A stretch of 64,000 bases of DNA. Source: Elusimicrobiota bacterium. GTDB lineage: Bacteria > Elusimicrobiota > Elusimicrobia > UBA1565. The DNA is taken from the NCBI GenBank assembly GCA_041660925.1, contig JBAZVI010000002.1, forward strand, positions 492,427 to 556,426. Reading direction: 5' to 3'. The position numbers and the translations under genes were made by a program. Numbering within the stretch: the first letter of the stretch is position 1; each line of letters begins with the position of its first letter. The notes beneath the pieces were generated by a model. It did not search any database and was not told the DNA's origin. It saw only the letters and a program-made list of their open reading frames with translations. This document shows positions 56,649-64,000 of the stretch, one piece after another.

Positions 56649-58613
56649 TCAGTAGACCCGCACGGGGAGGACGACGACCTGGATGCCGTTGAACTGGAGG
56701 CGACGCTGGATGGCCTCGGCCGTCTCGTTGTGCAGCATGGGCTGATACCAGTGCTGTTCCTTGAAGATGAGCTTGCCGGTGAAGACGATCATGCGGGGAT
56801 ACTCGCGCGAGAGCTCGATGAGCGCGTCTTCCAGGGTGTCGGTCATCTCCGTGCCGAGCCGGAAGCGGGAGTCGGCGTCGAGCCCGCGCTGGCGGCACCA
56901 GGCCACGTACTTCTCCAGGTGCGCGCGCTTCTCCGCCTCGAGCTGGACGACCGCGTCGCTGCCCTTGAAGTTGCCGGAATCCAGCACGCCCACGGAGACG
57001 AAGATGAAGTTCCTGAAGTAGCCCGGCATCAGACGCTGGATGGCCAGCACATGGTGCAGACCATAGCCGGAGAAATCGGAGACGGTCAGGACCGCGGTCG
57101 GCGCACCGGGGTCCAGCCGACGCGGCTCGACCGGCTCGTCGCTCAGCGGGGACGCGTCCAGGAGCTTCTCGAAGCTCCGGAGACTCTCCCCCACCTCCCG
57201 GTAGTGGGCGCGCACCCAGAAGCAGCCGGCGACCGTCACGCTCGTGATGGCGGCCGTCATCCAGCCGCCCTCCATGAATTTCTCATGGAGGGTGACGCCG
57301 AGGATGCTGACGCACATCACCAGGCCCGTGCCGTGGATGGCCAGCTGGCTGAGCCAGCGCGGCTCGGAGCCGCGATGCGTGACCCAATACCGCGACATGC
57401 CCAGCTCGGTCAGCGAGAAAGTCAGGAAGACGTTGATCGAGTACATGACGACGAGCGTCGTGATGTCCCCTTTCGCATAGAGGAGCGTGGCCGCGGCGGC
57501 GGCGCCCATGACGAGGACGCCGTTCTGCGTGACGAGACGGTCGGAGAGCCGCGAGAAGCTGTGCGGCACCCAGGAATCCACCGCCATGTTGGACAGGACG
57601 CGGGGACCGTCCAGGAAGCCCGTCTGCGCCGCCACGAGCAGGAGCGCCGCCTCGGAGAGCAGCGTCAGGATGATGAGGACGCGGCCGAGCGGCAGTCCGC
57701 CCGGACTCCAGCTCGCGTAGAGGTTCTCGAGCAGGACGGCGTTCATGGTCTTGCCTTCCGCCGGGACCGCCTGGGTGAGCAGGTACCCCAGCAGGATGCC
57801 GCCCGCCGTGAAGGCCAGGGAGGTGGACATCAGCAGCATCGTGCGCTTGCCGGTCTGCACGCGCGGCTCCCGGAGCATGACGACGCCGTTGGAGACCGCC
57901 TCGATGCCGGTGTACGTCCCTCCGCCCATGGAGTAGGCTCGCAGGAGGATGAAGGCCACGGGGAAGAAGCCCAGGCTCGCGACGGAAGCGTGCATATCCA
58001 TGGAAGCCCCCGCGAAGATCTCGGGCAATCGCGTCAGATGGCTGCCCACGGCATAGAGGATCATGCCCAGGTGAGCGAGCACGAAAACGAGGAAGATCGG
58101 CACGAGGGTGGTCACCGACTCCTTGACGCCCCGCAGGTTGAGCAGGAGCAGGAACAGCATGGCCAGTCCCGCCGCCGCCAGCTTGGTCGCCGCCCAATGC
58201 GGCGGCAGGAACGAGAAAAGGGCGTCGCATGCCGAGGCGATCGAGACGGAGATGGTCAGGACGTAATCGACGAGCAGGGCGCAGCCCGAGACGACCCCGG
58301 CTCGCGGCCCCAGAAGCTTGGTCGCGACGAGATAGCCGCCGCCGCCTCCCGGGAAGTGTTCGATGAGGTTCGAATAGGCGATGGAGATGACGAAGATCGT
58401 CACCGCCGTCATGATGATGAGGAAGAGGGCCAGATGCGTATGGGCGCCGAGCGCGCGATAGGCCTCGTCGGGACCGTAGGCCGAGGACGACAGGCCGTCG
58501 GCCCCCAACCCCACCCACGCGAGGAACGCGACCAGGGAGATCTTATGGAAGACGTCCGGGTCCCGGATGTCCCGCGGCTTCCCAAGGACCAGCCCCTTCA
58601 GGCGCTCGATCAT
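56649..58613 (-). CDS. KimA-like APC-superfamily potassium permease
   Basis: 654 residues: about 12 transmembrane helices (first block GLGADGLSSSAYGPDEAYRA, FPGGGGGYLVATKLLG) and a C-terminal cytosolic domain of ~170 residues (LTVSDFSGYGLHHVLAIQRL, IVFTGKLIFKEQHWY). The start HKISLVAFLAWVGLGADGLSSSAYGPDE is the hallmark of the KUP-like KimA/YdaO group, which imports K+. Linkage to KdpD/KdpE-like genes supports potassium. A TATCCT box ends 6 nt before the ATG. Confidence 0.82.
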   Translation of the reverse strand: MIERLKGLVLGKPRDIRDPDVFHKISLVAFLAWVGLGADGLSSSAYGPDEAYRALGAHTHLALFLIIMTAVTIFVISIAYSNLIEHFPGGGGGYLVATKLLGPRAGVVSGCALLVDYVLTISVSIASACDALFSFLPPHWAATKLAAAGLAMLFLLLLNLRGVKESVTTLVPIFLVFVLAHLGMILYAVGSHLTRLPEIFAGASMDMHASVASLGFFPVAFILLRAYSMGGGTYTGIEAVSNGVVMLREPRVQTGKRTMLLMSTSLAFTAGGILLGYLLTQAVPAEGKTMNAVLLENLYASWSPGGLPLGRVLIILTLLSEAALLLVAAQTGFLDGPRVLSNMAVDSWVPHSFSRLSDRLVTQNGVLVMGAAAAATLLYAKGDITTLVVMYSINVFLTFSLTELGMSRYWVTHRGSEPRWLSQLAIHGTGLVMCVSILGVTLHEKFMEGGWMTAAITSVTVAGCFWVRAHYREVGESLRSFEKLLDASPLSDEPVEPRRLDPGAPTAVLTVSDFSGYGLHHVLAIQRLMPGYFRNFIFVSVGVLDSGNFKGSDAVVQLEAEKRAHLEKYVAWCRQRGLDADSRFRLGTEMTDTLEDALIELSREYPRMIVFTGKLIFKEQHWYQPMLHNETAEAIQRRLQFNGIQVVVLPVRVY

Positions 58614-58661
58614 GCCATCAGGATACCCCCGGGGGGCGTTATGAAACCATTATCACCCCCC

Positions 58662-58684
58662 CCTCTCCCATCCCATGGGAGAGG
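58662..58684. repeat. Dispersed CCCTCTCCC palindrome, copy 5
   Basis: CCTCTCCCA/TGGGAGAGG with a short CCCA loop, between the divergent KimA-like and transglycosylase genes, directly joined to the next palindrome. Confidence 0.65.
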
Positions 58685-58715
58685 CTAGGCCCCCTAAAGT
58701 CCTATGGGGGCCTAG
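58685..58715. repeat. Palindromic member of the 16-bp motif family
   Basis: CTAGGCCCCC (58685-58694) and GGGGGCCTAG (58706-58715) form a perfect 10-bp inverted repeat around TAAAGTCCTAT. The half CCCCCTAAAGTCCTAT matches the CCCCCTTGGACCTAT unit of the 61-kb array. Confidence 0.6.
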
Positions 58716-58788
58716 GCCCTACGCCTCCGGAAACCTGCCCCTTGAGCCCAACCGGGAGGAGGACCTGGACCTTATACTCATGTGAGCG

Positions 58789-59703
58789 ATGAGAAGACAG
58801 CCCCGGTGGACCTGCTCTCCCCGTCGAAGTTTTGCTATAATGTTCGTCTTGCTGTCCCTCGCGACGTCCCTCCCCGTCTGGGCCTTCCTTCTGCTCTCCG
58901 CGCCGCAAGCGGAAGCCCGGACTAACGCCGATACCGCCGCCCCCTCGGGCGACGGCTTCATCTTCCTCGCCCTGGCTTCCCCTGCGGGCCTCCCGCCGGC
59001 CGAGCCGGGCTACCTTCAGGTCCGCCATGCCCAGGCCCCCGCGCACCGGACCGTGCGGCCCCAGCCGCTGACCGCGCCGCAGCCCCGCCTGACGAAGGGC
59101 GAGCGGGTCCGCCGCGAGATGCCGCTCGTCGTGAAGGTCCCCCTCCCCTCGCCGGCCTATCTGCGCACCTTCCGCCATCTCCTCGAGAATCCGCGCTTCA
59201 CCGACCGCTTCGACGAGCACGTGCTCGTCCAGGCGCGCCGCTTCGGCCTCGACGCGCGCCTCCTCAAGTCCATCATCGCCGCCGAGTCCGAGTTCGACCC
59301 CCGCGCCCGCTCCCCGAAAGGCGCCGAGGGCCTCATGCAGATGATGCCGGCCACGGCTCAGGAGATGGGCCTCCCGAAGAACAACCTCTCCGATCCCGAG
59401 CCCAACATCGTCGCCGGCTCCGCCTACATCCATCTGCTCTACCGCTCGGCCTGGAAGAAGTTCGGCCTCCAGGGAGTGCGCTACGTCGACGCCCCGCCGT
59501 GGGTCATGCAGCGCATCATCGCGGCCTACCATGCCGGTCCGCGCGCCCTCAACGGGACCTCCTGGAAGCCCTCGACGCGCTCCTACGTCCGCAACGTGAT
59601 GCTGTTCTACAACTCGGAAGTCACGACCTTCCGCCGCTCGGACGCCCAGGCGAACGCTTTCCCTTCCCTCTCCCCCGACCCCTCCGCCGCTTCCCTTCAG
59701 TAG
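58789..59703 (+). CDS. Exported lytic transglycosylase (SLT domain)
   Basis: 304 residues. Cationic N-terminus and hydrophobic signal (IMFVLLSLATSLPVWAFLLL), a ~100-residue linker, then the SLT fold: catalytic Glu in SIIAAESEFDPRARSPKGAE, GLMQMMPATAQEMG, NIVAGSAYIHLLY and RIIAAYHAGPRAL. It cleaves peptidoglycan glycan strands. The start at 58789 keeps the basic n-region; an ATG at 58840 overlaps a TATAAT hexamer. Ends at two consecutive hairpins. Confidence 0.88.
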   Translation: MRRQPRWTCSPRRSFAIMFVLLSLATSLPVWAFLLLSAPQAEARTNADTAAPSGDGFIFLALASPAGLPPAEPGYLQVRHAQAPAHRTVRPQPLTAPQPRLTKGERVRREMPLVVKVPLPSPAYLRTFRHLLENPRFTDRFDEHVLVQARRFGLDARLLKSIIAAESEFDPRARSPKGAEGLMQMMPATAQEMGLPKNNLSDPEPNIVAGSAYIHLLYRSAWKKFGLQGVRYVDAPPWVMQRIIAAYHAGPRALNGTSWKPSTRSYVRNVMLFYNSEVTTFRRSDAQANAFPSLSPDPSAASLQ

Positions 59704-59708
59704 CCGTT

Positions 59709-59732
59709 CACCCTCCCTCGAGAGGGAGGGTG
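59709..59732. repeat. Dispersed CCCTCTCCC-type palindrome, copy 6
   Basis: CACCCTCCCTC/GAGGGAGGGTG, a perfect 11-bp stem with a 2-nt loop, just after the transglycosylase stop. Confidence 0.7.
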
Positions 59733-59747
59733 CACCTCATACAAAGG

Positions 59748-59780
59748 GGAAGGGCCCGCTCGCGCGGGCCCTTCCTCTTT
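59748..59780. terminator. Bidirectional terminator
   Basis: GGAAGGGCCCGC/GCGGGCCCTTCC with a 4-nt loop followed by TCTTT, between the convergent transglycosylase and paralogue B genes. Confidence 0.8.
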
Positions 59781-59797
59781 CAGGCTGCTCCGTGCGG

Positions 59798-61234
59798 CTA
59801 CTGGCTGATCGGCCCTCCGTTGTCGTAGGTCGCGTTGCTCTCCTTCGTCGCGTCCGTCTTCACCGTGTTCGGCTTCTGGTCCACGGGCTTCGGATTGCAG
59901 TTCTGCTTGTTCGTGGCCTGATCGGCGCATTCGTCGATGACCTCGCCCTGCGCCTCCTGCCCGTATTTGTCCTTGATCTCTTCGCCCTTCTGCTTGGCGG
60001 CGTTCGCCGAGAGCAGGCCCATGAGCACCATCATCGCCCCCAGGGCCATGACGACGGCCCCGATGGCCGCGGAGATCCCGAGCGTCTCCGCCTGCGAGTA
60101 TAGGTAGTAGCCGAGCGCGATGAGCGCCGCGCCGATGAGCGTCAGGATGAGCGCCATGTTCGAGCTCGACTTCGCGCTGTCCACCTTGTCCTGATAGGGC
60201 GTCACGTTCTGGCCGGCGCCGACCGACGGGGTGTCCGTGACGTCCGCGGCGCCTCCGCTCGAAGGAGTGGTCACGGCCCCGGTGTTCAGGCCTCCGCCGT
60301 CGGTCGCGGCGCCCTGACTGCGCTGCTGGTCGAAGGCGTCGGCGGCGTACTGCTTCGAGGAGTCCCCTCCGGCCTTCGCGCCGGCCCGCGAGAGGTTATC
60401 GGCGAGCTTGAGCTGGCCCATGGCCTTGTTGCTCTTCCCCCGCACCGCGGAGAGCCGATTGTTCGCCGGGACGCGGCCGGCGCGGGAGAGCGAGGAGAGC
60501 TTGCCGCCGCCGGCGAGCGGAGACTTGAAGCTGTTGCCGAGCTTCATCTCGATGCCCTTGTCCTTGAGTTGGCCGGCCGGTGCGGAGTAGTGTCCGCCGC
60601 CGCCGCCGCCGCCTCCGACGGCGCCGGCGAGTTTCTGCGCGAAGCCCTCGTGAGAGAGACCGGCAGGCGCCGCGGGCGCGGCGGGGGTCTCCGGCACGGC
60701 GGGCTCCGCGGGCGCAGGGCTCTCCGCGGCGGGAGCCGAGGCGGCCGGAGCGTCGACGGACGGGGAGGCCCCTTCGTCGTACATGCCCTTGTTCGCGTTG
60801 GCCACCATGTCGAGCCCCGCTCCGGCGCGTCCGGAATGGATCCGCCCGGAGGAGAGCGGCGCCGAGAGCGGCGAGGAGGAGCCGTAGCGCCCGGTCGTGT
60901 CGGGCGTCCCGAGGATGCCGGCCACCAGGAAGAGGGCGGCGGGAGCGCAGGCGGCGGCGAGGACGAGCCAGGCCCCGGCCTTGGACATGAGCAGGCGTCC
61001 GAGCGGGTTGCCGAGCCCGATCGAGCGGGCCATGCTCTGCGCGACGCGTTCGAGCGAGCCGAGGAGGCTCGAGGGAGAGCGCAGGAGGGAGCTCCCGGTC
61101 CGGACCGTCGCTCCCGAGCCGCCGGCGCGGCTGAACCAGCCGGCGCCCCTCTTCTTCTCCTCCTCATCCTTCTTCTTCAGGTCGGGGATGATGGGAGAAG
61201 TCGGGTCCTGGCCGGGCAGTTTGTGGTCGTCCAT
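59798..61234 (-). CDS. Large Gly/Ala-rich membrane protein, ESNATY family (paralogue B)
   Basis: 478 residues, homologous to the protein at 18982-20589. Shared landmarks are a Lys/Glu patch after an acidic Pro N-terminus (LKKKDEEEKKRG), a hydrophobic segment (AWLVLAAACAPAALFLVAGI), RGKSNKAMGQLKLADNLSRA, QYAADAFDQQRSQGA, NVTPYQDKVDSAK, two transmembrane helices (ALILTLIGAALIALGYYLY; AIGAVVMALGAMMVLMGLL), and the tail DECADQATNKQNCNP ... ESNATYDNGG. A polyglycine run (GGGGGGGG) lies mid-protein. ATG 61234 has a perfect GGAGG site. Function unknown; likely an envelope structural or secretion-related membrane protein. Confidence 0.82.
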   Translation of the reverse strand: MDDHKLPGQDPTSPIIPDLKKKDEEEKKRGAGWFSRAGGSGATVRTGSSLLRSPSSLLGSLERVAQSMARSIGLGNPLGRLLMSKAGAWLVLAAACAPAALFLVAGILGTPDTTGRYGSSSPLSAPLSSGRIHSGRAGAGLDMVANANKGMYDEGASPSVDAPAASAPAAESPAPAEPAVPETPAAPAAPAGLSHEGFAQKLAGAVGGGGGGGGHYSAPAGQLKDKGIEMKLGNSFKSPLAGGGKLSSLSRAGRVPANNRLSAVRGKSNKAMGQLKLADNLSRAGAKAGGDSSKQYAADAFDQQRSQGAATDGGGLNTGAVTTPSSGGAADVTDTPSVGAGQNVTPYQDKVDSAKSSSNMALILTLIGAALIALGYYLYSQAETLGISAAIGAVVMALGAMMVLMGLLSANAAKQKGEEIKDKYGQEAQGEVIDECADQATNKQNCNPKPVDQKPNTVKTDATKESNATYDNGGPISQ

Positions 61235-61265
61235 AAAGTCCTCCGTATGCGCGGATGACACTTAT

Positions 61266-61295
61266 AACCTAATAGGTCTTTAGGCCTATCGTCAA
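61266..61295 (-). promoter_or_regulatory. Candidate promoter of paralogue B with motif in the spacer
   Basis: Minus strand: TTGACG (61295-61290), 18-nt spacer, TAGGTT (61271-61266). The spacer is one copy of the 16-bp motif (ATAGGCCTAAAGACCTAT), the position expected of an operator. Confidence 0.45.
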
Positions 61296-61337
61296 GCCCC
61301 CTTGGACCTATATGCGGCCCTGGGCCCTTCGACCTAT
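61268..61337. repeat. Phased 16-bp motif array, three units
   Basis: Units CCTAATAGGTCTTTAGGCCT (61268-61287), GCCCCCTTGGACCTAT (61296-61311) and GGGCCCTTCGACCTAT (61322-61337). Centre spacing is about 24-26 bp. It lies between divergent paralogue B and the exported AAA+ gene. Confidence 0.65.
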
Positions 61338-61473
61338 TCCCGGCTGTTGCGCACGGGCCCCGTTTGACAACTTCCCATTCCATACGACCCACGCGCCCGT
61401 GGGTCTTCTTACGCGCGCAGCGTAGGCCGAACGATTCTTTCGAGGGGGTGCCCCCGCCGATATCCTTCATAGT

Positions 61474-64000
61474 ATGAACGACCAGAACCGCCTTTCCAGA
61501 TACCCCGCCGCGCTCCTCGCGGCCATCCTCGCGCTGACGGGCCCTTCCGGCGCCCTCGCCCAGACCGTCGCGGGCTCCCAGGCCGGGGCCTCGAGCGCCT
61601 CCCCCGGCGTCGCGGGCATCGGCGCGCACGCGGTTCTTCCCGGCGCCGTGCCCATCGCCGGCCCCGCGTCCATCGCGCCCCTCCAGCGCAGTCTCCCGGT
61701 CCTACAGGCCGTGAGCCCGACCGTCGCGCCCAAAACGGCCGCGGCCTCGGTCGCGGTCTCCGTCCCGGCCGCCGCGACGACTCCGGAACTCCCGCGCACC
61801 CGCGACAACGACCTCCCCTCGCGCGACCGCGCGACCCCTTCGAACCCCGGCCCGCGCATGCCGAAGCTGCCCTCGGAGCTCGCCTCCTTCCAGGAGGACG
61901 CCCTCTCCGGCAAGGGCGCAGACGCCTCTCCCGTGCAGGCCCTGCGCGGTGCAAGCGCGGCGGTCTCCCCCAAGGAGACCCGCGGTTCCGTCTCCATCCT
62001 CCAGCGCATGCTCGGGATGATCTTCGACGGCTCCCGGACCGCCCCGGCGGAAGGGTCCTCCCCCGTCCAGGGCCGCGCCTCGGAGCTGCGCTCCGCCGCC
62101 CTTTCGCGCGCCGGCGTCTCCGACGCCGGGACCGAGGAGTATCTTCGCACCTCGCCGGCGCTCCCACTCCCCGAGGTCTCCCCCATCTGGAAGAAGGCGG
62201 CCGGCCCGCAGGAGAAGCAGGTCGGCGCGCGCTACAAGATGGGCGAGCCGGAGCTCATCGGAGAGGAGAAGGCCGACTGGACCTTCCAGGAGAAGCTGGA
62301 GTTCACCGAAGAGGAAGGGACCTTCCGCACCGTGACCTCGGCCGAAAAGAGCGACGACAAGGTCGTCCGCTCGCAGTGGGCCATGTCCGGCAAGGTCGTG
62401 CAGGCCGCCCAGGTCGAGCACGGCTTCGTCTGGCTCACCGAGGACGGGGTCTTCCGCTACCACGACCTCAACGCGGGCAAGACCTACCGCATCGCCTTCC
62501 CCGCCCCCGTCGAGACCTTCGCCGCGAGCGCCGACGGCGGTTTCGTCTACGCGGTGGTCGGCGGGATCTTCCAACGCATCTATCTCGGAAGCAAGAACAC
62601 CACCAAGGTCATCGCGACCACGCTCAAGGTCGAGGGGCCGGCGTCCATCCTCCCCGTGAGCGTCGCGGGCAAGGACGGCAAGCCGGTCTCCGGAGCCATG
62701 CTCCGCGTCAAAGGCGCCCGCGTCTTCTGGATCGGCGCCCAGCTCTTCCGCATGCCCGTCACCGAAGAGCAGGTCTACAACGAGTTCGGCGGCGTCCCCG
62801 GCCTGCACGCGGCGGGAGACAAGTTCTACCTCCAGAAGACCGAGGAGGGCACCCGCGTCTGGCGCAAGTCCTGGCAGGGCAGCGACACCGAGGTCGCCGA
62901 CGTCGGCCTTCTCCCCTTCGCTGTGAAGTCGGTCGTCGAGACCCCCGAGCGCGGCGTCTACCTCGCCGCCGTCGAGGACGGCCTCCTCGAGTGGGACTCC
63001 CTCAACGCCCGCTACCGCGTCTTCGCGGTCCCCGGACTCCAGGAGGCCGCGGCGGGCGGACCCATCACCCTGCAGGTCACGCTCGACAACAAGGAGACCC
63101 GCGTCCAGAAGGCCTTCCTCACGGCCGGAGCGAAGCTCTTCCAGCTCGATATCGCGGAGGCCAAGGCCTACCTCGACTCGGGCGTCTCCAAGGTGCGCCT
63201 CTGGTCGCAGATGAACCCGATGTCCATCCACGACGGGGCCCTGCACATCGGCGACTTCTCCTTCCCCCTCGCCGAGAAGAAGGCGAAGCCCCAGTCCTTC
63301 CTCCAGCGGACGTGGGGCGGCCTCCTGCGCGCGCTGGGACTGCGCAAGGTGCCGGCCGCGGCCGAGGCCATGGGCATCAGCGAGAAGGACTGGAAGGCCG
63401 TCAACCTTCCGACCAACAAGAAGGTCATCTACGACACCCTGAAGGCCTTCACGCTCCGTCAGCACGTCCTCTACATCGGCGAGACCGGCGGCGGCAAGAC
63501 CTACATCGCCGAGATGATCGCCAAGCTCACCGGCAACGAGCTCTGGATGGTCTCGATGAACGAGTACACGCGCAACAAGGACCTCATCGCGCGCGAGACC
63601 TTCGGCGAGGAGGGCAAGGGCCGCACCGGCCTGACCGCCTCCACCGTCCTGCGCTGGATGCAGGAGGGCGGCGTCCTCCTGCTCGACGAGATGCACAAGC
63701 CGCTGGAGGGCATCGCGGTCCTCAACAACGTGCTCCAGAACGGCGAGTACCGCCTCCCCGACGGCCGGGTCATCAAGTACGACAAGAAGAAGAGCTGGGT
63801 CATCGGCACGATGAACCCGGTCAAGCCCCCCTACAAGGGCGAGCCGCCCAGCGGCGAGCTCTCCAGCCGCTTCGGCATGACGCTCGACGTGAAGTACCTG
63901 CCGGCGGAGGAGGAGGCGGCGCTGCTGCGCATCTTCTTCGACAAGGTGGACCCGGCGCTCATCGACAAGCTCGTGGCCATCGCCAACGACCTGCGCAAGG
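61474..64000 (+). CDS. Exported protein with propeller-like region fused to an AAA+ ATPase, 3' end beyond the window
   Basis: 842 codons are visible. The N-terminus (LSRYPAALLAAILALTGPSG, then ALAQ) is a clear Sec signal. An Ala/Pro/Ser-rich linker (~30-230) leads to a beta-rich repeat region (~230-620; GFVWLTEDGVFRYHDLNAG, GGFVYAVVGGIFQRIYLG, GVYLAAVEDGLLEWDSLN) like a beta-propeller. An AAA_5/MoxR-like domain follows: Walker A GETGGGKT (669-676), Walker B VLLLDE (Asp 738, Glu 739), sensor-1 TMNP (Asn 781) and an SSRFG arginine finger (Arg 799). A TATCCT box ends 7 nt before the ATG. An exported AAA+ ATPase is paradoxical; an alternative is that the N-terminus serves as a membrane anchor. 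Confidence 0.8.
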   Translation, partial: MNDQNRLSRYPAALLAAILALTGPSGALAQTVAGSQAGASSASPGVAGIGAHAVLPGAVPIAGPASIAPLQRSLPVLQAVSPTVAPKTAAASVAVSVPAAATTPELPRTRDNDLPSRDRATPSNPGPRMPKLPSELASFQEDALSGKGADASPVQALRGASAAVSPKETRGSVSILQRMLGMIFDGSRTAPAEGSSPVQGRASELRSAALSRAGVSDAGTEEYLRTSPALPLPEVSPIWKKAAGPQEKQVGARYKMGEPELIGEEKADWTFQEKLEFTEEEGTFRTVTSAEKSDDKVVRSQWAMSGKVVQAAQVEHGFVWLTEDGVFRYHDLNAGKTYRIAFPAPVETFAASADGGFVYAVVGGIFQRIYLGSKNTTKVIATTLKVEGPASILPVSVAGKDGKPVSGAMLRVKGARVFWIGAQLFRMPVTEEQVYNEFGGVPGLHAAGDKFYLQKTEEGTRVWRKSWQGSDTEVADVGLLPFAVKSVVETPERGVYLAAVEDGLLEWDSLNARYRVFAVPGLQEAAAGGPITLQVTLDNKETRVQKAFLTAGAKLFQLDIAEAKAYLDSGVSKVRLWSQMNPMSIHDGALHIGDFSFPLAEKKAKPQSFLQRTWGGLLRALGLRKVPAAAEAMGISEKDWKAVNLPTNKKVIYDTLKAFTLRQHVLYIGETGGGKTYIAEMIAKLTGNELWMVSMNEYTRNKDLIARETFGEEGKGRTGLTASTVLRWMQEGGVLLLDEMHKPLEGIAVLNNVLQNGEYRLPDGRVIKYDKKKSWVIGTMNPVKPPYKGEPPSGELSSRFGMTLDVKYLPAEEEAALLRIFFDKVDPALIDKLVAIANDLRK

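Noticed and set aside
61702..63696. 664-codon minus-strand open frame
   Set aside because: It is the complement of the exported AAA+ gene, whose Walker motifs are in the plus frame.

Overview
This is a GC-rich window (GC-ending codons almost throughout, very short intergenic gaps) from a diderm, Gram-negative-type bacterium: there is a TolC/CusB/CusA tripartite efflux set, a lipobox lipoprotein, lspA, a bactofilin next to an M23 endopeptidase, and a periplasmic lytic transglycosylase. No rRNA or phylogenetic marker settles the taxon. The gene content and the lineage-restricted look of several exported proteins would fit a deep-branching phylum such as Elusimicrobiota, but that is inference. 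No CRISPR array, prophage, integron or transposase gene was found. Four tRNA genes are present: Val-GAC, Leu-CAA, Arg-CCG and Tyr-GUA.

Layout. 1-8.7 kb (minus): a TPR exported protein cut by the window edge, thrS, tRNA-Val, a three-PAS hybrid histidine kinase, a RluA-type pseudouridine synthase, a decayed KorA-like protein and queF. 8.7-11.4 kb (minus): a P1B-type ATPase whose signature motifs have drifted, and an MA-type metallopeptidase lipoprotein. 11.4-14.7 kb (plus): a TrmA/RlmD-family RNA methyltransferase and an exported repeat/glycine-zipper protein. 14.8-18.3 kb (minus): ileS-lspA. 18.3-23 kb: a SRPBCC-like protein, a large membrane protein (paralogue A), then a plus-strand run of a small membrane protein, a YtxH-like protein, a cyclic-nucleotide-binding protein and an AI-2E-family permease, followed by a MITE-like element. 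23.3-25.7 kb (minus): two receiver proteins (one fused to a hotdog thioesterase-like domain) and a beta-propeller protein. 25.8-32.8 kb (minus): tRNA-Leu and a tightly overlapping eight-gene operon (M23 peptidase, bactofilin, SurA-N protein, PfkB kinase, ABC ATPase and permease, YibQ-type deacetylase, thermonuclease). 32.8-41.4 kb: VAT-1-like oxidoreductase, alaS-dinB, tRNA-Arg, a DUF4015 glycosidase, a ferritin, tRNA-Tyr and two small unknowns. 41.5-47 kb (plus): copA, an S46 peptidase and a Cys-rich PAS kinase. 47-54.5 kb: tdh (minus), then a Cys-rich exported protein with cusC-cusB-cusA-type genes (plus). 54.5-58.6 kb (minus): a KimA-like potassium permease with KdpD/KdpE-like regulators and a separate Usp protein. 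58.8-64 kb: a lytic transglycosylase, membrane paralogue B (minus), and an exported protein joining a propeller-like region to an AAA+ ATPase, cut by the window edge.

How it fits together. Two themes recur. One is copper/silver handling: CopA exports from the cytoplasm, and the CusCBA-type pump with a small Cys-rich partner exports across the envelope. The other is envelope building: M23 peptidase plus bactofilin, LspA, transglycosylase and polysaccharide deacetylase. Across the window many lead genes appear to be leaderless: a sigma70-like -10 box ends 6-8 nt before the start codon. Genes inside operons are often coupled by 4-bp ATGA/GTGA/TTGA overlaps.

The most unusual material is in the control regions and genes at about 13 kb, 20.6 kb and 58.7-64 kb. 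Phased arrays of a 16-bp motif (roughly TAGGTCNAAGGGCC) lie upstream of three large exported or membrane proteins. Two of these are paralogues sharing an ESNATY-type C-terminus, and one is divergent from the exported AAA+ protein.
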